Of a stretch of 54,856 bases of DNA, positions 27,908-39,051 are shown one piece after another (position 1 is the stretch's first letter; each line of letters begins with the position of its first letter). Below the pieces are notes generated by a model. That model did no database searches. It was not told where the DNA came from and saw nothing but the letters and a program-made list of their open reading frames with translations. The translations under genes were made by a program, and so were the position numbers. Origin of the DNA: Roseovarius sp. MMSF_3359 (lineage in GTDB: Bacteria; Pseudomonadota; Alphaproteobacteria; Rhodobacterales; Rhodobacteraceae); assembly GCF_030733385.1 (NCBI RefSeq), contig NZ_JASHJC010000021.1:1-54856 (forward strand), written 5' to 3'.

Positions 27908-29056
27908 TCAGAGCCCCATCTTGTGTGCACGCGCCGTGAAGAAAATGCCAGAGGGGCTTTCGGCGTCGATTTCGCGTATCTTTTCAAAGCTCTGCGTGTC
28001 ATAGATCATGACCCTGCCCGCATCCCGGACCGAGACCCAGACCTCGTGACCGCGCGAGGTGAATTCCATGTGAAGCACGCCGGGGCCAGGTTTGAACTCA
28101 TGGATCACCTCCTTGGTCAGCGTGTCCAGCACCTGGATCGTGTCGTTCAAAGGATGGGCGAAGTTGACCCAGACATGCCGCCCGTCGGGGCGCGCCATGG
28201 CAAAGACCGGCTGGCCGTGGGTGGGGGTGCGGCCCGTCTCCATCAGGGTGCGCGCATCGACCCACAGCACCTCATGTTGCCCCACGGCGGGCAGGACGAA
28301 GTCGGTTCCGGCAAGCGCCCAACCCTCAAGATGTGGCATCTTGTAGACCGGCAGATCGGCGCGCCCGGCGGCATATCCGGCTAGCACCTTCTGCGGCTCA
28401 GGGTCGGCCTGCCAAAGATCAAGCGCGCTTAGGTGGTCATCGCCGAAAAGCCCCGCGATATAGGTCCGCCCGTCGCCGGTAATGAGCGCGTCATAGGGAT
28501 TGTCGCCCATGCCGGGGATTCTGGTGATCTGCGGCACATCACCCGACATATCCACAATCCAGGTTTCGCCCGCGTCCCAGAGCGAGAACACGAAACGCCT
28601 GCCCGGCGCATCAACCAGACCGATGGTCTTGGAGCCGGTCGGGATATCCGCCACCATCTCCAGCGTATCGGCGTCAAAGATGCGCACCCCGCCCGGCTCA
28701 TAATTCGAGACCGCCACGAGGCGGCCATCGTCGGAAATGGCGCCGCCGATGGAATTGCCCGCCTGCATGATGCGGGTGGTGATCTCGCCCGACAGGATAT
28801 CGAGCTTGGTCAACCCGCCATCGCGGCCAAAGATATAGGCAAATTGTTGATCCGGCGAGTAGACGAGCGAGGCATGGGACAGGTCGCCCAGCCCTTCAAC
28901 CCGTCGGAGGGCAGCGTGTTCCGATTGATCCACGATCAGAACGGAGCCGGTCGCGCGCTCGATCACGACGCCCAGATCGCCTGTGGCCTGCGCCCAGAGC
29001 GGGGTCGCCAGCGGCAAGGCACATGCGAGCGCCAGCCATTGCATCATCCGTTTCAT
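27908..29056 (-). CDS. nirF: NirF, heme d1 biosynthesis protein
   Basis: A 382-aa d1-type beta-propeller protein without a cytochrome c domain. It has a signal peptide (MKRMMQWLALACALPLATPLWAQ), so it is periplasmic; no convincing lipobox is seen, unlike the lipoprotein form of Pseudomonas. NirF is required for heme d1 formation and interacts with NirS and NirN. The ATG at 29056 overlaps the nirC stop (ATGA); the longer frame to 29260 is rejected because it crosses nirC. Confidence 0.92.
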   Translation of the reverse strand: MKRMMQWLALACALPLATPLWAQATGDLGVVIERATGSVLIVDQSEHAALRRVEGLGDLSHASLVYSPDQQFAYIFGRDGGLTKLDILSGEITTRIMQAGNSIGGAISDDGRLVAVSNYEPGGVRIFDADTLEMVADIPTGSKTIGLVDAPGRRFVFSLWDAGETWIVDMSGDVPQITRIPGMGDNPYDALITGDGRTYIAGLFGDDHLSALDLWQADPEPQKVLAGYAAGRADLPVYKMPHLEGWALAGTDFVLPAVGQHEVLWVDARTLMETGRTPTHGQPVFAMARPDGRHVWVNFAHPLNDTIQVLDTLTKEVIHEFKPGPGVLHMEFTSRGHEVWVSVRDAGRVMIYDTQSFEKIREIDAESPSGIFFTARAHKMGL

Positions 29057-29358
29057 TCGCTCTCTCCCGTCAAAAGATAGGCGGTGATCCATTGCGCTTC
29101 GGCGTCGCTGAGCAAGGGGCGCCAGGGCGGCATCGCGGTTCCCGGCACACCGTCGAGGATCACGGCCCGAAGGGTGTCGGGATCGTAATGCTGCAACGCT
29201 GCGGGGCGGATATCGGGGCCAAGACCGCCTTTGAGCGAAAGGCCATGGCACGAGCCGCAATCCTGCCGCACCAGCCGCTCAAGAGCGGCGGGATCAACGC
29301 CCGCCTCCCCGGCGATGGCAGGGGAGGCCAGTAAGAGAAGCCACAAAAACCTACTCAC
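29053..29358 (-). CDS. nirC: NirC, small cytochrome c55x
   Basis: A 101-aa monoheme cytochrome with a short signal peptide (cleavage near AIA/GEA) and CGSCH (Cys34, Cys37, His38). NirC is a periplasmic electron carrier for NirS and for the oxidative end of heme d1 synthesis. The start is GTG at 29358, overlapping the nirE 3' end by 8 bp. No ATG upstream gives a signal peptide. Confidence 0.9.
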   Translation of the reverse strand: MSRFLWLLLLASPAIAGEAGVDPAALERLVRQDCGSCHGLSLKGGLGPDIRPAALQHYDPDTLRAVILDGVPGTAMPPWRPLLSDAEAQWITAYLLTGESE

Positions 29359-30145
29359 CGACCATCACTGCCGAATCTGGCCGCGCCTCGGAAAGCTGTT
29401 CTATTTCATGCGGTTGCGCCGCGTAGAGCGACACGACACGCCCAATGACGAAAAGGCTGGGCGCAAGAAGCCCGCGTGACTGCGCATCGACGCCAATCTG
29501 ATCGAGGCGGGAGACCATGCGCGTCTCGCGCGGGGTTGTGGCGCTGGAGACCGCCAGTACTGGAAGCGATCCGGGCAGGCCCGCGGCCATGAGGCGGAGC
29601 GCGATTTCGGCGATGTTCGACACACCCATATAGACCACCAAGGTGGTGTCGATGCTGGCGAGGCTCTCCCAGTCCAGTTCAAGCGGCAATCCCGCCGCGC
29701 GGTGACCGGTGACATAGCGCACGCCCGTGGCCAACCCGCGATGGGTCAGCGGCACACCAGTGGCCGCCGCGACGGCCTGCGCCGCGGTGATGCCGGGTGC
29801 ATAATCCACGTCGATGCCGTGGGCGGACAGGTGCGCGGCCTCTTCGGAACCCCGCCCGAAAACCAGCGGATCGCCCCCCTTGAGCCGCGCGACATTGAGG
29901 CCCGCGCGGGCGAAATCGACAAGCATTTCATTGATCCGGTCCTGTGGGACCGTGTGGCATTTCGGGGCCTTGCCCACGGGCACCATCCGCGCCTTGACCG
30001 GCGCCAGTTCCAGGACTTCCTGCGAGACCAGCCGGTCGTAGACAACCACATCCGCGTCGCTCAACATCCTGACCGCGCGCATCGTCATCAATTCGGGGTC
30101 ACCGGGGCCGGCACCAATCAGATAGACCTTGCCTGTCATTGTCAT
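29351..30145 (-). CDS. nirE: NirE, uroporphyrinogen-III C-methyltransferase
   Basis: A 264-aa SAM-dependent methyltransferase (SUMT). It has the VYLIGAGPGDPELMTMRA start, the GGDPLVFGRG loop and the YAPGITAAQAVAAATGVPLTHRG signature. It makes precorrin-2 for siroheme and heme d1. In this operon it commits uroporphyrinogen III to heme d1. It lies 75 bp downstream of nirS. A possible processing hairpin (GC-rich, 30187-30208) in that gap would separate the abundant nirS message from the biosynthetic genes. Confidence 0.93.
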   Translation of the reverse strand: MTMTGKVYLIGAGPGDPELMTMRAVRMLSDADVVVYDRLVSQEVLELAPVKARMVPVGKAPKCHTVPQDRINEMLVDFARAGLNVARLKGGDPLVFGRGSEEAAHLSAHGIDVDYAPGITAAQAVAAATGVPLTHRGLATGVRYVTGHRAAGLPLELDWESLASIDTTLVVYMGVSNIAEIALRLMAAGLPGSLPVLAVSSATTPRETRMVSRLDQIGVDAQSRGLLAPSLFVIGRVVSLYAAQPHEIEQLSEARPDSAVMVGE

Positions 30146-30186
30146 ATGCCGGGATCCTTCAAATCATACGCTGAAAACGAGAGGCC

Positions 30187-30208
30187 GGAGGCCGCCGCAA
30201 CGGCCCCC
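30187..30208 (-). promoter_or_regulatory. intercistronic hairpin between nirS and nirE
   Basis: On the minus strand GGGGGCCG pairs with CGGCCTCC (one G-U pair) around a 6-nt loop. There is no T-run, so it is more likely an mRNA-stability or partial-termination element that keeps nirS expression above that of the biosynthetic genes. Confidence 0.4.
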
Positions 30209-30220
30209 GGGGCGCAGGCG

Positions 30221-32051
<1,831 letters not shown>

Positions 32052-32132
32052 GTAAGACGCGGCATGCGCTCCTTGACCGCTGACCCGGACAATTCGACGC
32101 GGGCGCGCGGAATAACTGCCGCAGCTTGACTT

Positions 32133-32146
32133 TCGACAAGGATCAC
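32133..32146 (+). promoter_or_regulatory. degenerate NNR/FNR box upstream of norC
   Basis: TCGACAAGGATCAC matches eight of the ten conserved dyad positions (TTGAC-N4-ATCAA). It ends 56 bases before the norC ATG. The position fits an activator site; the weaker match suggests lower affinity than the nirS box. Confidence 0.5.
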
Positions 32147-32202
32147 CACGCCGAAGAGGCAGATGGTTAACGGACCATCAACGCAGCGCAAAGGAGAGCG
32201 CA

Positions 32203-32655
32203 ATGCGCGAAGTCATGACCAAGAGCATGGCCCGGAACATTTTCTATGGCGGGTCGCTCTTCTTTATCATCATTTTCGTAGGGCTGTCGGTCCATTCGCA
32301 CCGCTATATCCTCACCACGTCCTCCAACAATGACAAGCTCACCGAAAGCGTGGCCCTGGGCAAACACACCTGGGAGAAACACGCCTGCATCAACTGTCAT
32401 TCGATCATGGGCGAAGGCGCCTATTTCGCGCCGGAACTGGCCAATGTGATGACCCGATGGGGTGTGACCGGCGACCCGGAGGCCGCCTATGAGACACTCG
32501 ACGGCTGGATGAAATCGCAACCCACGGGGATCGAAGGCCGACGACAGATGCCGCTTTTCGAGCTGAGCGAAGAGGAAACCCGCGGCTTGGCCGATTTCCT
32601 GCTCTGGGTGGACGAAATCGACGCGCAGGGCTGGCCGCCCAATGACGCGGGCTGA
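32203..32655 (+). CDS. norC: nitric oxide reductase subunit C (cytochrome c)
   Basis: A 150-aa membrane-anchored cytochrome. One N-terminal helix (about 13-30, IFYGGSLFFIIIFVGLSV) is followed by a periplasmic domain with CINCH (Cys62, Cys65, His66) and GEGAYFAPEL. It passes electrons to NorB. A strong AAGGAGAG ribosome site precedes the ATG. It is the first gene of the rightward norCBQDEF operon. Confidence 0.96.
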   Translation: MREVMTKSMARNIFYGGSLFFIIIFVGLSVHSHRYILTTSSNNDKLTESVALGKHTWEKHACINCHSIMGEGAYFAPELANVMTRWGVTGDPEAAYETLDGWMKSQPTGIEGRRQMPLFELSEEETRGLADFLLWVDEIDAQGWPPNDAG

Positions 32656-32670
32656 GAAAGGACAAATCCG

Positions 32671-34035
32671 ATGAAATATCAAACTCAGAAAATCGCGCTG
32701 GCCTATTTTGCCGTCGCCATGGCGCTTTTTGCGGTGCAAATCCTGGGCGGGGTGTTGGCGGGATATGTCTATGTCATGCCCAATACGCTCTCCGAATTGT
32801 TGCCGTTCAACATCATCCGCATGTTGCACACCAACAGCCTGATCGTCTGGCTGCTGCTGGGCTTTTTCGGCGCGGCCTATTTCCTGATCCCCGAAGAGGC
32901 GGAGCGCGAAATCCATTCGCCGACGCTTGCCTATCTGCAACTCATTATCCTGGTGGTCGGCACGCTTGGCGTGGTGGTGACCTATGTGTTCAACCTCTTT
33001 GAAGGCAACTGGCTTCTGGGCAAGGAGGGGCGCGAATTTCTTGAGCAACCCAAATGGGTCAAGGCGGGCATCGTCGTGGCCGCGCTCATGTTCCTCTATA
33101 ACGTCACGATGACGGTGCTGAAGGGCAAGAAGACCGCCATTTCCAACATCCTCATCCTGGGTCTTTGGGGCTTGGCGCTTCTCTTTCTCTTCGCCTTCTA
33201 CAACCCGGAAAACCTGGCCGTGGACAAGCAATACTGGTGGTATGTCGTCCACCTCTGGGTTGAAGGCGTGTGGGAGCTTATCATGGCCTCGATCCTGGCC
33301 TACCTGATGCTGAAACTCACCGGCGTTGACCGCGAAGTGGTCGAAAAATGGCTCTATGTCATTGTCGCGGCGGCACTTTTCTCGGGCATCCTCGGCACCG
33401 GGCACCACTATTACTGGATCGGCACACCCGCCTATTGGCAGTGGATCGGCTCGATCTTCTCCTCGCTCGAAGTCATCCCCTTCTTTGCGATGATGGCCTT
33501 CGCCTTTGTCATGGTCTGGAAGGGCCGTCGCGACCACCCGAACAAGGCCGCTTTGCTGTGGAGCCTTGGCTGCGCCACGCTGGCCTTCTTCGGTGCGGGC
33601 GTCTGGGGCTTTCTACACACGCTACACGGGGTGAACTACTACACCCACGGCACGCAGATCACCGCGGCCCATGGGCACTTGGCCTTCTACGGTGCCTATG
33701 TCTGCCTCAACCTGGCGATCTTCACCTATGCCTTCCCGATCCTGCGCAACCGCGATCCCTACAACCAGGTGCTCAACATGGCGTCCTTCTGGCTCATGTC
33801 CGGGGGCATGGTCTTCATGACCTTCACCCTGACCTTCGCCGGCACTGTGCAGACCCATATGCAGCGGGTGGTGGGCGAATACTACATGGACGTGCAGGAC
33901 ACGCTGGCGGTGTTCTACTGGATGCGTCTTGGCTCGGGTCTCGTGGTTCTGCTGGGTGTTCTGCTCTTCCTCTACGCGATCCTCGTGCCCCGCCGCGAGG
34001 TCATTTCGACCGACAATTCGGTGGCGGCGGAGTGA
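32671..34035 (+). CDS. norB: nitric oxide reductase subunit B
   Basis: A 454-aa catalytic subunit of the cNOR heme-copper family with about 12 helices. It reduces two NO to N2O. Visible metal-ligand regions are MLHTNSL (His53, low-spin heme), the HLWVEGVWEL glutamate, GTGHHYYWIG (FeB histidines) and THGTQITAAHGHLAFYGAY (heme ligands). The length matches the cytochrome-dependent (short) form rather than quinol-dependent qNOR, consistent with the norC partner 15 bases upstream. Confidence 0.97.
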   Translation: MKYQTQKIALAYFAVAMALFAVQILGGVLAGYVYVMPNTLSELLPFNIIRMLHTNSLIVWLLLGFFGAAYFLIPEEAEREIHSPTLAYLQLIILVVGTLGVVVTYVFNLFEGNWLLGKEGREFLEQPKWVKAGIVVAALMFLYNVTMTVLKGKKTAISNILILGLWGLALLFLFAFYNPENLAVDKQYWWYVVHLWVEGVWELIMASILAYLMLKLTGVDREVVEKWLYVIVAAALFSGILGTGHHYYWIGTPAYWQWIGSIFSSLEVIPFFAMMAFAFVMVWKGRRDHPNKAALLWSLGCATLAFFGAGVWGFLHTLHGVNYYTHGTQITAAHGHLAFYGAYVCLNLAIFTYAFPILRNRDPYNQVLNMASFWLMSGGMVFMTFTLTFAGTVQTHMQRVVGEYYMDVQDTLAVFYWMRLGSGLVVLLGVLLFLYAILVPRREVISTDNSVAAE

Positions 34036-34040
34036 CGCGG

Positions 34041-34850
34041 ATGGATGGATCCCTGACCAACCCAAAGGGGGCGGCGGACGCCCCCTTCTACCTGCCCCAA
34101 GGCGATGAATGCGCGCTCTTTGAGGCGGCGAGCAGGATGAACCTGCCGATGCTGCTCAAAGGTCCGACGGGCTGCGGCAAGACGCGCTTTGTCGCCCATA
34201 TGGCCGCGCGTCTGGGCCGCCCGCTCTATACGGTGGCCTGCCATGACGACCTGTCGGCCGCGGACCTCATCGGGCGCTACCTGCTCAAGGGCGGCGAGAC
34301 GGTCTGGGTCGATGGCCCCCTGACCCGCGCGGTACGCGAAGGGGCAATCTGCTATCTCGACGAGGTGGTCGAGGCGCGCAAGGACGTGACGGTTGTCCTG
34401 CACCCACTGACCGATGACCGCCGCATCCTGCCCATCGACCGCACCGGCGAAGAGCTGGAGGCGGCCCCCGGCTTCATGCTCGTCGCCTCCTATAACCCGG
34501 GCTATCAGAACATCCTCAAGACCCTGAAACCTTCCACACGGCAACGCTTTGTCGCCGCCGAGTTCGATTTCCCCGCGCCCTCTCAGGAGGTCGAGATCGT
34601 CACCCGCGAAAGCGGGTTGGAGCGCGAGAAAGTAGAACGGCTCGTGCGTCTTGGCGGCAAGCTGCGCGGCCTCAAGGGGCAGGATCTCGAAGAAGGCGTG
34701 TCGACCCGTCTCATCGTCTATGCGGCCACGCTGATTGCCAACGGCATGGGTCTTGAGCGCGCCATCGAGGCGGCGATGATCGAGCCACTGACCGACGATG
34801 CGGACATTAAACGCGGGCTCCAGGATCTTGTGACGGCCATCTTTGGGTGA
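34041..34850 (+). CDS. norQ: NorQ, AAA+ ATPase for NO reductase maturation
   Basis: A 269-aa MoxR/CbbQ-type AAA+ protein. The Walker A is GPTGCGKT (41-48), the Walker B is AICYLDEV, and the sensor region is LVASYNPGYQ. With NorD it remodels NorCB, probably for FeB insertion. The ATG at 34041 is taken; a GTG at 34032 overlapping the norB stop is an alternative. The following norD starts three bases after the stop. Confidence 0.93.
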   Translation: MDGSLTNPKGAADAPFYLPQGDECALFEAASRMNLPMLLKGPTGCGKTRFVAHMAARLGRPLYTVACHDDLSAADLIGRYLLKGGETVWVDGPLTRAVREGAICYLDEVVEARKDVTVVLHPLTDDRRILPIDRTGEELEAAPGFMLVASYNPGYQNILKTLKPSTRQRFVAAEFDFPAPSQEVEIVTRESGLEREKVERLVRLGGKLRGLKGQDLEEGVSTRLIVYAATLIANGMGLERAIEAAMIEPLTDDADIKRGLQDLVTAIFG

Positions 34851-34853
34851 GGT

Positions 34854-36782
34854 ATGGCCGTGACCAGGATCGACATCGAGCCATGGGAACCCGAAGAAAC
34901 CATCGGGAAGCTGTGGCACGCTTTTGCCAGTCGCCTGGATGCGCCCGAGGCGCATCACGGAGCCGCGGTTGACCTCTCCGAGGTCAGCGGGCGGCTGGCA
35001 GTCTTTTTCCGCGGGCTGGGTGGCGATGCGTCGGTCGAGATCCGCCCGGTCAGCGCCGAGGTCAGCCGCCATCGGTTGAGCTTCCGCCGCCGCCTCGGGG
35101 CCGAGGCGGAACATGTGCCCCGCGCCAGTTTCGACGGCGAGGCGCTGCGTCTGCCCGACAGGCTTGCCGTTTTTCCAAGCCGCGAGGCCAATGCCGCGCT
35201 TTATCTTTGGCTGGCAGCGGCTGCGGCCCATGCGCCGGATTGCGCCCCCCAAGACGATGCCTTGCAGGCGGATCTCCAGTCGATTGCCGACGCACAGGCA
35301 ATGACCGACGCCACGCTCGCCGCCGCACCGGGCCTGCGCGAGTTGCACGATACCCTCTGCGCCACGGTTATTACCCAACGGCCAAAGGCTGCTCTGCCAC
35401 GCTACGACGCTGCGGTCGAGGCGCTGATCCGTCGGGTTCTGGGCGATCCCGCCCCCCTGCCCCCGCTGGCACGCGAATTGCAGGCCAATCCCGCGTACGT
35501 GAGTGCCCCACGCGGCTACAAACCGTTCAACCCGGTGCCGCTATGGCCCGACCTGCGCGAGCTTCGGTTCAGCGCCAGCGACACAGTGGAAGCCCGCGAT
35601 GCCGATGGCCCGCCCGAGGAGGGGCATGAGGGCACTCACCGCGCCCGCCGCCGTCAGGCCGACCAGGCCGAGCGCCAGGACAGTCTGATCCTGCATAAAT
35701 TCGAAGCGATCCTGAGCTGGGCGGAGTTCCTGAACCTCAACCGGCGCGTCGATGACGATGATCCCGACAGCGCCAAGAAGGCCGCTGACGATCAGGACGA
35801 AATTGGCCTGGGTCAGATCTCCAAAGCCCCCGCCACACGCCTGAAACTGCATCTTGACCTTGCACCCGAAGATGTGGACCGCGAGCGCCTGTCGGGCGTG
35901 ACCACCTATCCCGAATGGGACGCGCGGACCGGGGCCTATCTGCCCGACCATGTGCGCGTCCTTTCCTCTGTCGCGGAAGAAAATCGGTTCCTTCCTTGCT
36001 TCCGCGATGACCCGCGTGCCGCCCGCCGCATTAACCAGGTCAAACGCCAGTTCGAGGCGTTGCGCCCGGGAAGGGTGAGCATCCCGGGCTGCCTCGATGG
36101 CGATGACCTGGACATGGAGGCGGCGGTGCGCGCGCGGGTTGATATCCTGGCCAATGGCGCGGGCAGCAACCGCATCTGGCGGCAGACCCTGCCGCAGGCG
36201 CGCGATCTGGCGGTGTCGATCCTGCTCGATGTCTCACGCTCCACCGAAAGCGCCGTGGGCAACCGCGCGGTGATCGACATCGAACGCGAGGCGTTGGCCG
36301 CGCTCAGTTGGGGGCTCGACGCCTGCGGCGACAGCTTCGCCATCCACGCCTTTTCGTCGCTCAAGCGCAACCGCGTCTATATCCAGCAGTGCAAAGGCTT
36401 TGACGAGCCGATGAATGCGCTTGTCGAAGACCGGATCGCCGGGTTGCGCCCCGGTTTCTACACCCGCTTGGGCGCCGCGATCCGTCATGCCTCCGCCGAT
36501 CTGGCGGGGCAGACAAAAAAGCGCCGCCTGCTACTGGTCATCACCGACGGTAAGCCCAACGACCTCGATCACTACGAGGGGCGGCACGGGATCGAGGACA
36601 CCGCCATGGCGGTGCGCGAAGCCCGCCGCGCCGGGCAGGCGGTCTTTGGCGTGACCATCGACCGGGAGGCCAAAAGCTGGTTCCCGCGCCTCTTTGGCCG
36701 GGGCGGATTCCACGTCATTCCGCAGGCCGAAAGACTGACCCAGGCGCTGCCCGAGATTTACCGCGAGTTGGTCGGCGCATGA
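34854..36782 (+). CDS. norD: NorD, VWA-domain partner of NorQ
   Basis: A 642-aa cytoplasmic protein with a C-terminal von Willebrand A domain (about 450-640) carrying the MIDAS motif DVSRS (459-463) and a later ITDGKPND. The N-terminal and middle parts are the CbbO/NorD-type region, with an acidic linker around 285-320 (DDDDPDSAKKAADDQDE). It forms a chaperone complex with the NorQ ATPase. The stop overlaps the norE ATG (ATGA). Confidence 0.93.
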   Translation: MAVTRIDIEPWEPEETIGKLWHAFASRLDAPEAHHGAAVDLSEVSGRLAVFFRGLGGDASVEIRPVSAEVSRHRLSFRRRLGAEAEHVPRASFDGEALRLPDRLAVFPSREANAALYLWLAAAAAHAPDCAPQDDALQADLQSIADAQAMTDATLAAAPGLRELHDTLCATVITQRPKAALPRYDAAVEALIRRVLGDPAPLPPLARELQANPAYVSAPRGYKPFNPVPLWPDLRELRFSASDTVEARDADGPPEEGHEGTHRARRRQADQAERQDSLILHKFEAILSWAEFLNLNRRVDDDDPDSAKKAADDQDEIGLGQISKAPATRLKLHLDLAPEDVDRERLSGVTTYPEWDARTGAYLPDHVRVLSSVAEENRFLPCFRDDPRAARRINQVKRQFEALRPGRVSIPGCLDGDDLDMEAAVRARVDILANGAGSNRIWRQTLPQARDLAVSILLDVSRSTESAVGNRAVIDIEREALAALSWGLDACGDSFAIHAFSSLKRNRVYIQQCKGFDEPMNALVEDRIAGLRPGFYTRLGAAIRHASADLAGQTKKRRLLLVITDGKPNDLDHYEGRHGIEDTAMAVREARRAGQAVFGVTIDREAKSWFPRLFGRGGFHVIPQAERLTQALPEIYRELVGA

Positions 36783-37327
36783 GCGACGCGGATGTGCTGG
36801 AGGAGCTGCCCGGCGACCTGATGATCTGGGTCCTGATCGTCAGTGAATTGCTGGTCTTTGGCGCGGGGCTGGTGGCCTTTCTGGCGGTGCGCATCACCGA
36901 CTCCACCGGATTTGCCGAGGCGCAAGCGGTGCTGAACCGTACCGGCGCGGGCATCAACACAGTTGTTCTGGTCACCAGCGGTTTTCTCGCGGCGCAGGCC
37001 GTCCTCTGGCGCAACGCCTTGCGACGCGGCGCAGCGCGGATCGCGCTTATCGCGGCGGCCCTGCTCGGCATCGTGTTCCTCATCATTAAAGGTGCGGAAT
37101 TTGCCCATAAATCCGCGCTTGGCATCACCTGGGAAAGCCACCCTTTCTTTACCTTCTACTACCTGCTGACCGGCTTTCATGCGGCACATGTGGTGGCGGG
37201 TGTGGTCCTCTTGCTTCTGGTGGCGTGGCGCGACACCTCGCGCAATATCGAAGCGGCAGCGGCCTTCTGGCACATGGTCGATCTGGTCTGGGTGCTGCTC
37301 TTCCCCGTGATCTACCTGCTGCAATGA
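36779..37327 (+). CDS. norE: NorE, cytochrome c oxidase subunit III-like
   Basis: A 182-aa inner-membrane protein of the heme-copper oxidase subunit III family. It has about five helices, and the C-terminal signature FYYLLTGFHAAHVVAGVVLLL and AAFWHMVDLVWVLLFPVIYL. NorE is associated with full NOR activity but is not part of the purified NorCB. It is translationally coupled to norD and norF. Confidence 0.92.
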   Translation: MSDADVLEELPGDLMIWVLIVSELLVFGAGLVAFLAVRITDSTGFAEAQAVLNRTGAGINTVVLVTSGFLAAQAVLWRNALRRGAARIALIAAALLGIVFLIIKGAEFAHKSALGITWESHPFFTFYYLLTGFHAAHVVAGVVLLLLVAWRDTSRNIEAAAAFWHMVDLVWVLLFPVIYLLQ

Positions 37328-37593
37328 CGGCGCGACACCTCATGATGGCATGGCTCATGCTGGTCGGGCTCAGCCTCGGCTCAACACTTCTGTCCCTGCC
37401 AGTGATGGATCACGCGCCCGCTGCGGCGCTTGGCCTAGGCGTCCTGCTGATCGCCGGGTTCAAGGCGCGGATCATCCTGACGCGCTATCTCGGCCTCGCC
37501 GATGCGCCCTTCTGGCGGCGCGGTTTTGACATTTCGCTCACGCTTTTCTGCGCCCTGCTTCTGGGGCTTTACCTCGCGCCGCTCATGCTTTGA
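37324..37593 (+). CDS. norF: NorF-like small membrane protein
   Basis: An 89-aa protein with three hydrophobic helices, similar in size and layout to NorF and oxidase subunit IV-like proteins (FKARIILTRYLGL between helices 2 and 3). The ATG at 37324 overlaps the norE stop (ATGA). It is the last gene of the nor operon; its end overlaps the convergent DUF4202 gene by 11 bp. Confidence 0.85.
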   Translation: MTARHLMMAWLMLVGLSLGSTLLSLPVMDHAPAAALGLGVLLIAGFKARIILTRYLGLADAPFWRRGFDISLTLFCALLLGLYLAPLML

Positions 37594-38158
37594 ACGCGGC
37601 GGCGAAATCATCCGGCAGGTCGAACTCGTCCAACACCCGCGCCCGCGCCTCGCCGGACATCTTGCGCGCGGTTTTCTCGACGATCCGCACCAGCTTCTCG
37701 TGGCTGTGCTTTTCGGAAAACGGCGCGAAGTACCACTTCAGAAAGGTGAAACAGACAATATCCTCAAGCGCCTGCACCTCCGCGTCCCGCTTGATGCCTT
37801 CCTTGCGCAGCATCCGGCCCGCCGCGTTGACCGCATCATCACCATAGCCTGCGTCACGCATGATCGCGCCGACCCGATCAGCGTGATGTTTGGCGAGATC
37901 CCGGCGCCAGGTCAGGTAGCCCGTGCGCCCCTCCGGATATTCCGCCCGCTTGAGGATCCAGCGTTCGATATGCTGCCCCCGAGCGGCGATCCTGAGCGGC
38001 GCGCTTGCGTCGGGGAAAAGCCGCTCCTGCTCCGCGCTCATCCGCTGCCCATAAAGCAACGCATCGGGCGTCCCTTCGCTCGACACGGGGTCTTTCTCAT
38101 TGGCCGCGTCGATGGCGGCAAAAGCGGTTTCAAGGGCGTTCACAGGGCTTTGGTCCAT
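37583..38158 (-). CDS. DUF4202 family protein
   Basis: A 191-aa soluble protein matching the DUF4202 family as I recall it (AFAAIDAANEKDP near the start, HIERWILKRAEYPEGRTGYLTWR, ALEDIVCFTFLKWYF). The His/Asp pattern (H63, KHHADRVG) is reminiscent of HD-type hydrolases but unproven. Its start lies inside the 3' end of the Crp/Fnr gene (19-bp overlap), so it is coupled to the regulator and convergent with norF. The role is unknown. Confidence 0.85.
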   Translation of the reverse strand: MDQSPVNALETAFAAIDAANEKDPVSSEGTPDALLYGQRMSAEQERLFPDASAPLRIAARGQHIERWILKRAEYPEGRTGYLTWRRDLAKHHADRVGAIMRDAGYGDDAVNAAGRMLRKEGIKRDAEVQALEDIVCFTFLKWYFAPFSEKHSHEKLVRIVEKTARKMSGEARARVLDEFDLPDDFAAAFKA

Positions 38159-38847
38159 GTTTCGGCACGATCCTTTTCGGCATAGACGCGCAGGCGTTCA
38201 ACATCCTCGATGGAGGCATGGTTCTTGGTGATCCGAACCCCGGCGGTGCGGAGCTTGGAGAAAGCCCGCGACAGGCTTTCCGGTTTCATCCCTAGCCGCC
38301 CGGCGATGAGCACCTTGTCATAAGGCAGTGTGACGACGCAGGCGCCGGTTTCGTTTGAGCAGAGGTCAAGCAGGAATTCGGCGGCCCGCTGCGCCCCGGT
38401 CTGCGCCTTCAGGTGCTCCACCTGCCCCACCAGTTCATGCAGATGCTTGAAGATCGCCGAGAGGAGCGAAACGCAAAGCTCCGGTTCGTGTTTCATCATG
38501 TCGATGAAGGATTGCGCCCGGAGTTGCAGCAACCGGCAATCGGTCGCAGCCTCGGCCGAAACCGGGTAATCCTCGTTGCGGAAGGCCACCGCCTCGCCAA
38601 AACTCTGACTTCGGGAAAAGACGCTCACGACGGCCTCGTTTCCATTCGGCGCGATCCGGTAAAGCTTCACCCAGCCGCCCAGCACGATATGAACGCTGGT
38701 GGCTTTTTCGCCCTGCAGGAAAACGGTCTCTCCGCGGCTGTAATCGCGCGTCGCCGCACCGCTCAGCAACAGGTCGGCCGCCCGCTCCGGCATGTTCCTC
38801 AGCAGCAGGGACGTCAGGGCGATTTCCCGATCTTGCGCGCGGATCAT
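38140..38847 (-). CDS. Crp/Fnr family transcriptional regulator (DNR/NNR-like)
   Basis: A 235-aa regulator. It has an N-terminal cyclic-nucleotide-binding-like beta-roll (about 10-125), a dimerisation helix (SFIDMMKHEPELCVSLLSAIFKHL) and a C-terminal winged helix with recognition helix near KPESLSRAFSKL. It lacks the N-terminal Cys cluster of FNR, so it is more like NO-sensing DNR/NNR. It is the likely activator of the TTGA-N6-TCAA boxes at nirS, norC, cytochrome c and ppk2. The ATG at 38847, with AGGA upstream, is preferred over a TTG at 38880. Confidence 0.88.
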   Translation of the reverse strand: MIRAQDREIALTSLLLRNMPERAADLLLSGAATRDYSRGETVFLQGEKATSVHIVLGGWVKLYRIAPNGNEAVVSVFSRSQSFGEAVAFRNEDYPVSAEAATDCRLLQLRAQSFIDMMKHEPELCVSLLSAIFKHLHELVGQVEHLKAQTGAQRAAEFLLDLCSNETGACVVTLPYDKVLIAGRLGMKPESLSRAFSKLRTAGVRITKNHASIEDVERLRVYAEKDRAETWTKAL

Positions 38848-39051
38848 TTTGATATCCTCGTCCGGCAGGTGGCTGGCCAATCATCGGTAACTAGCCGGTC
38901 GTACAAGTAAAATGTCGATACGTTAACCATACGCCGTCCTGCAACCCGGACGCAACCGGACCGGGTCCAGCCATTTGCCGTATTTCCGTTTTCTGCACGA
39001 AAAGTCCGGCAAACCGAAGGCCTTACGCCCTCCGGCGCAACTCCAAGCAGG

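Noticed and set aside
32167..35378. Long minus-strand ORFs opposite norCB and norQD
   Set aside because: They are shadows of the nor genes in high-GC sequence.
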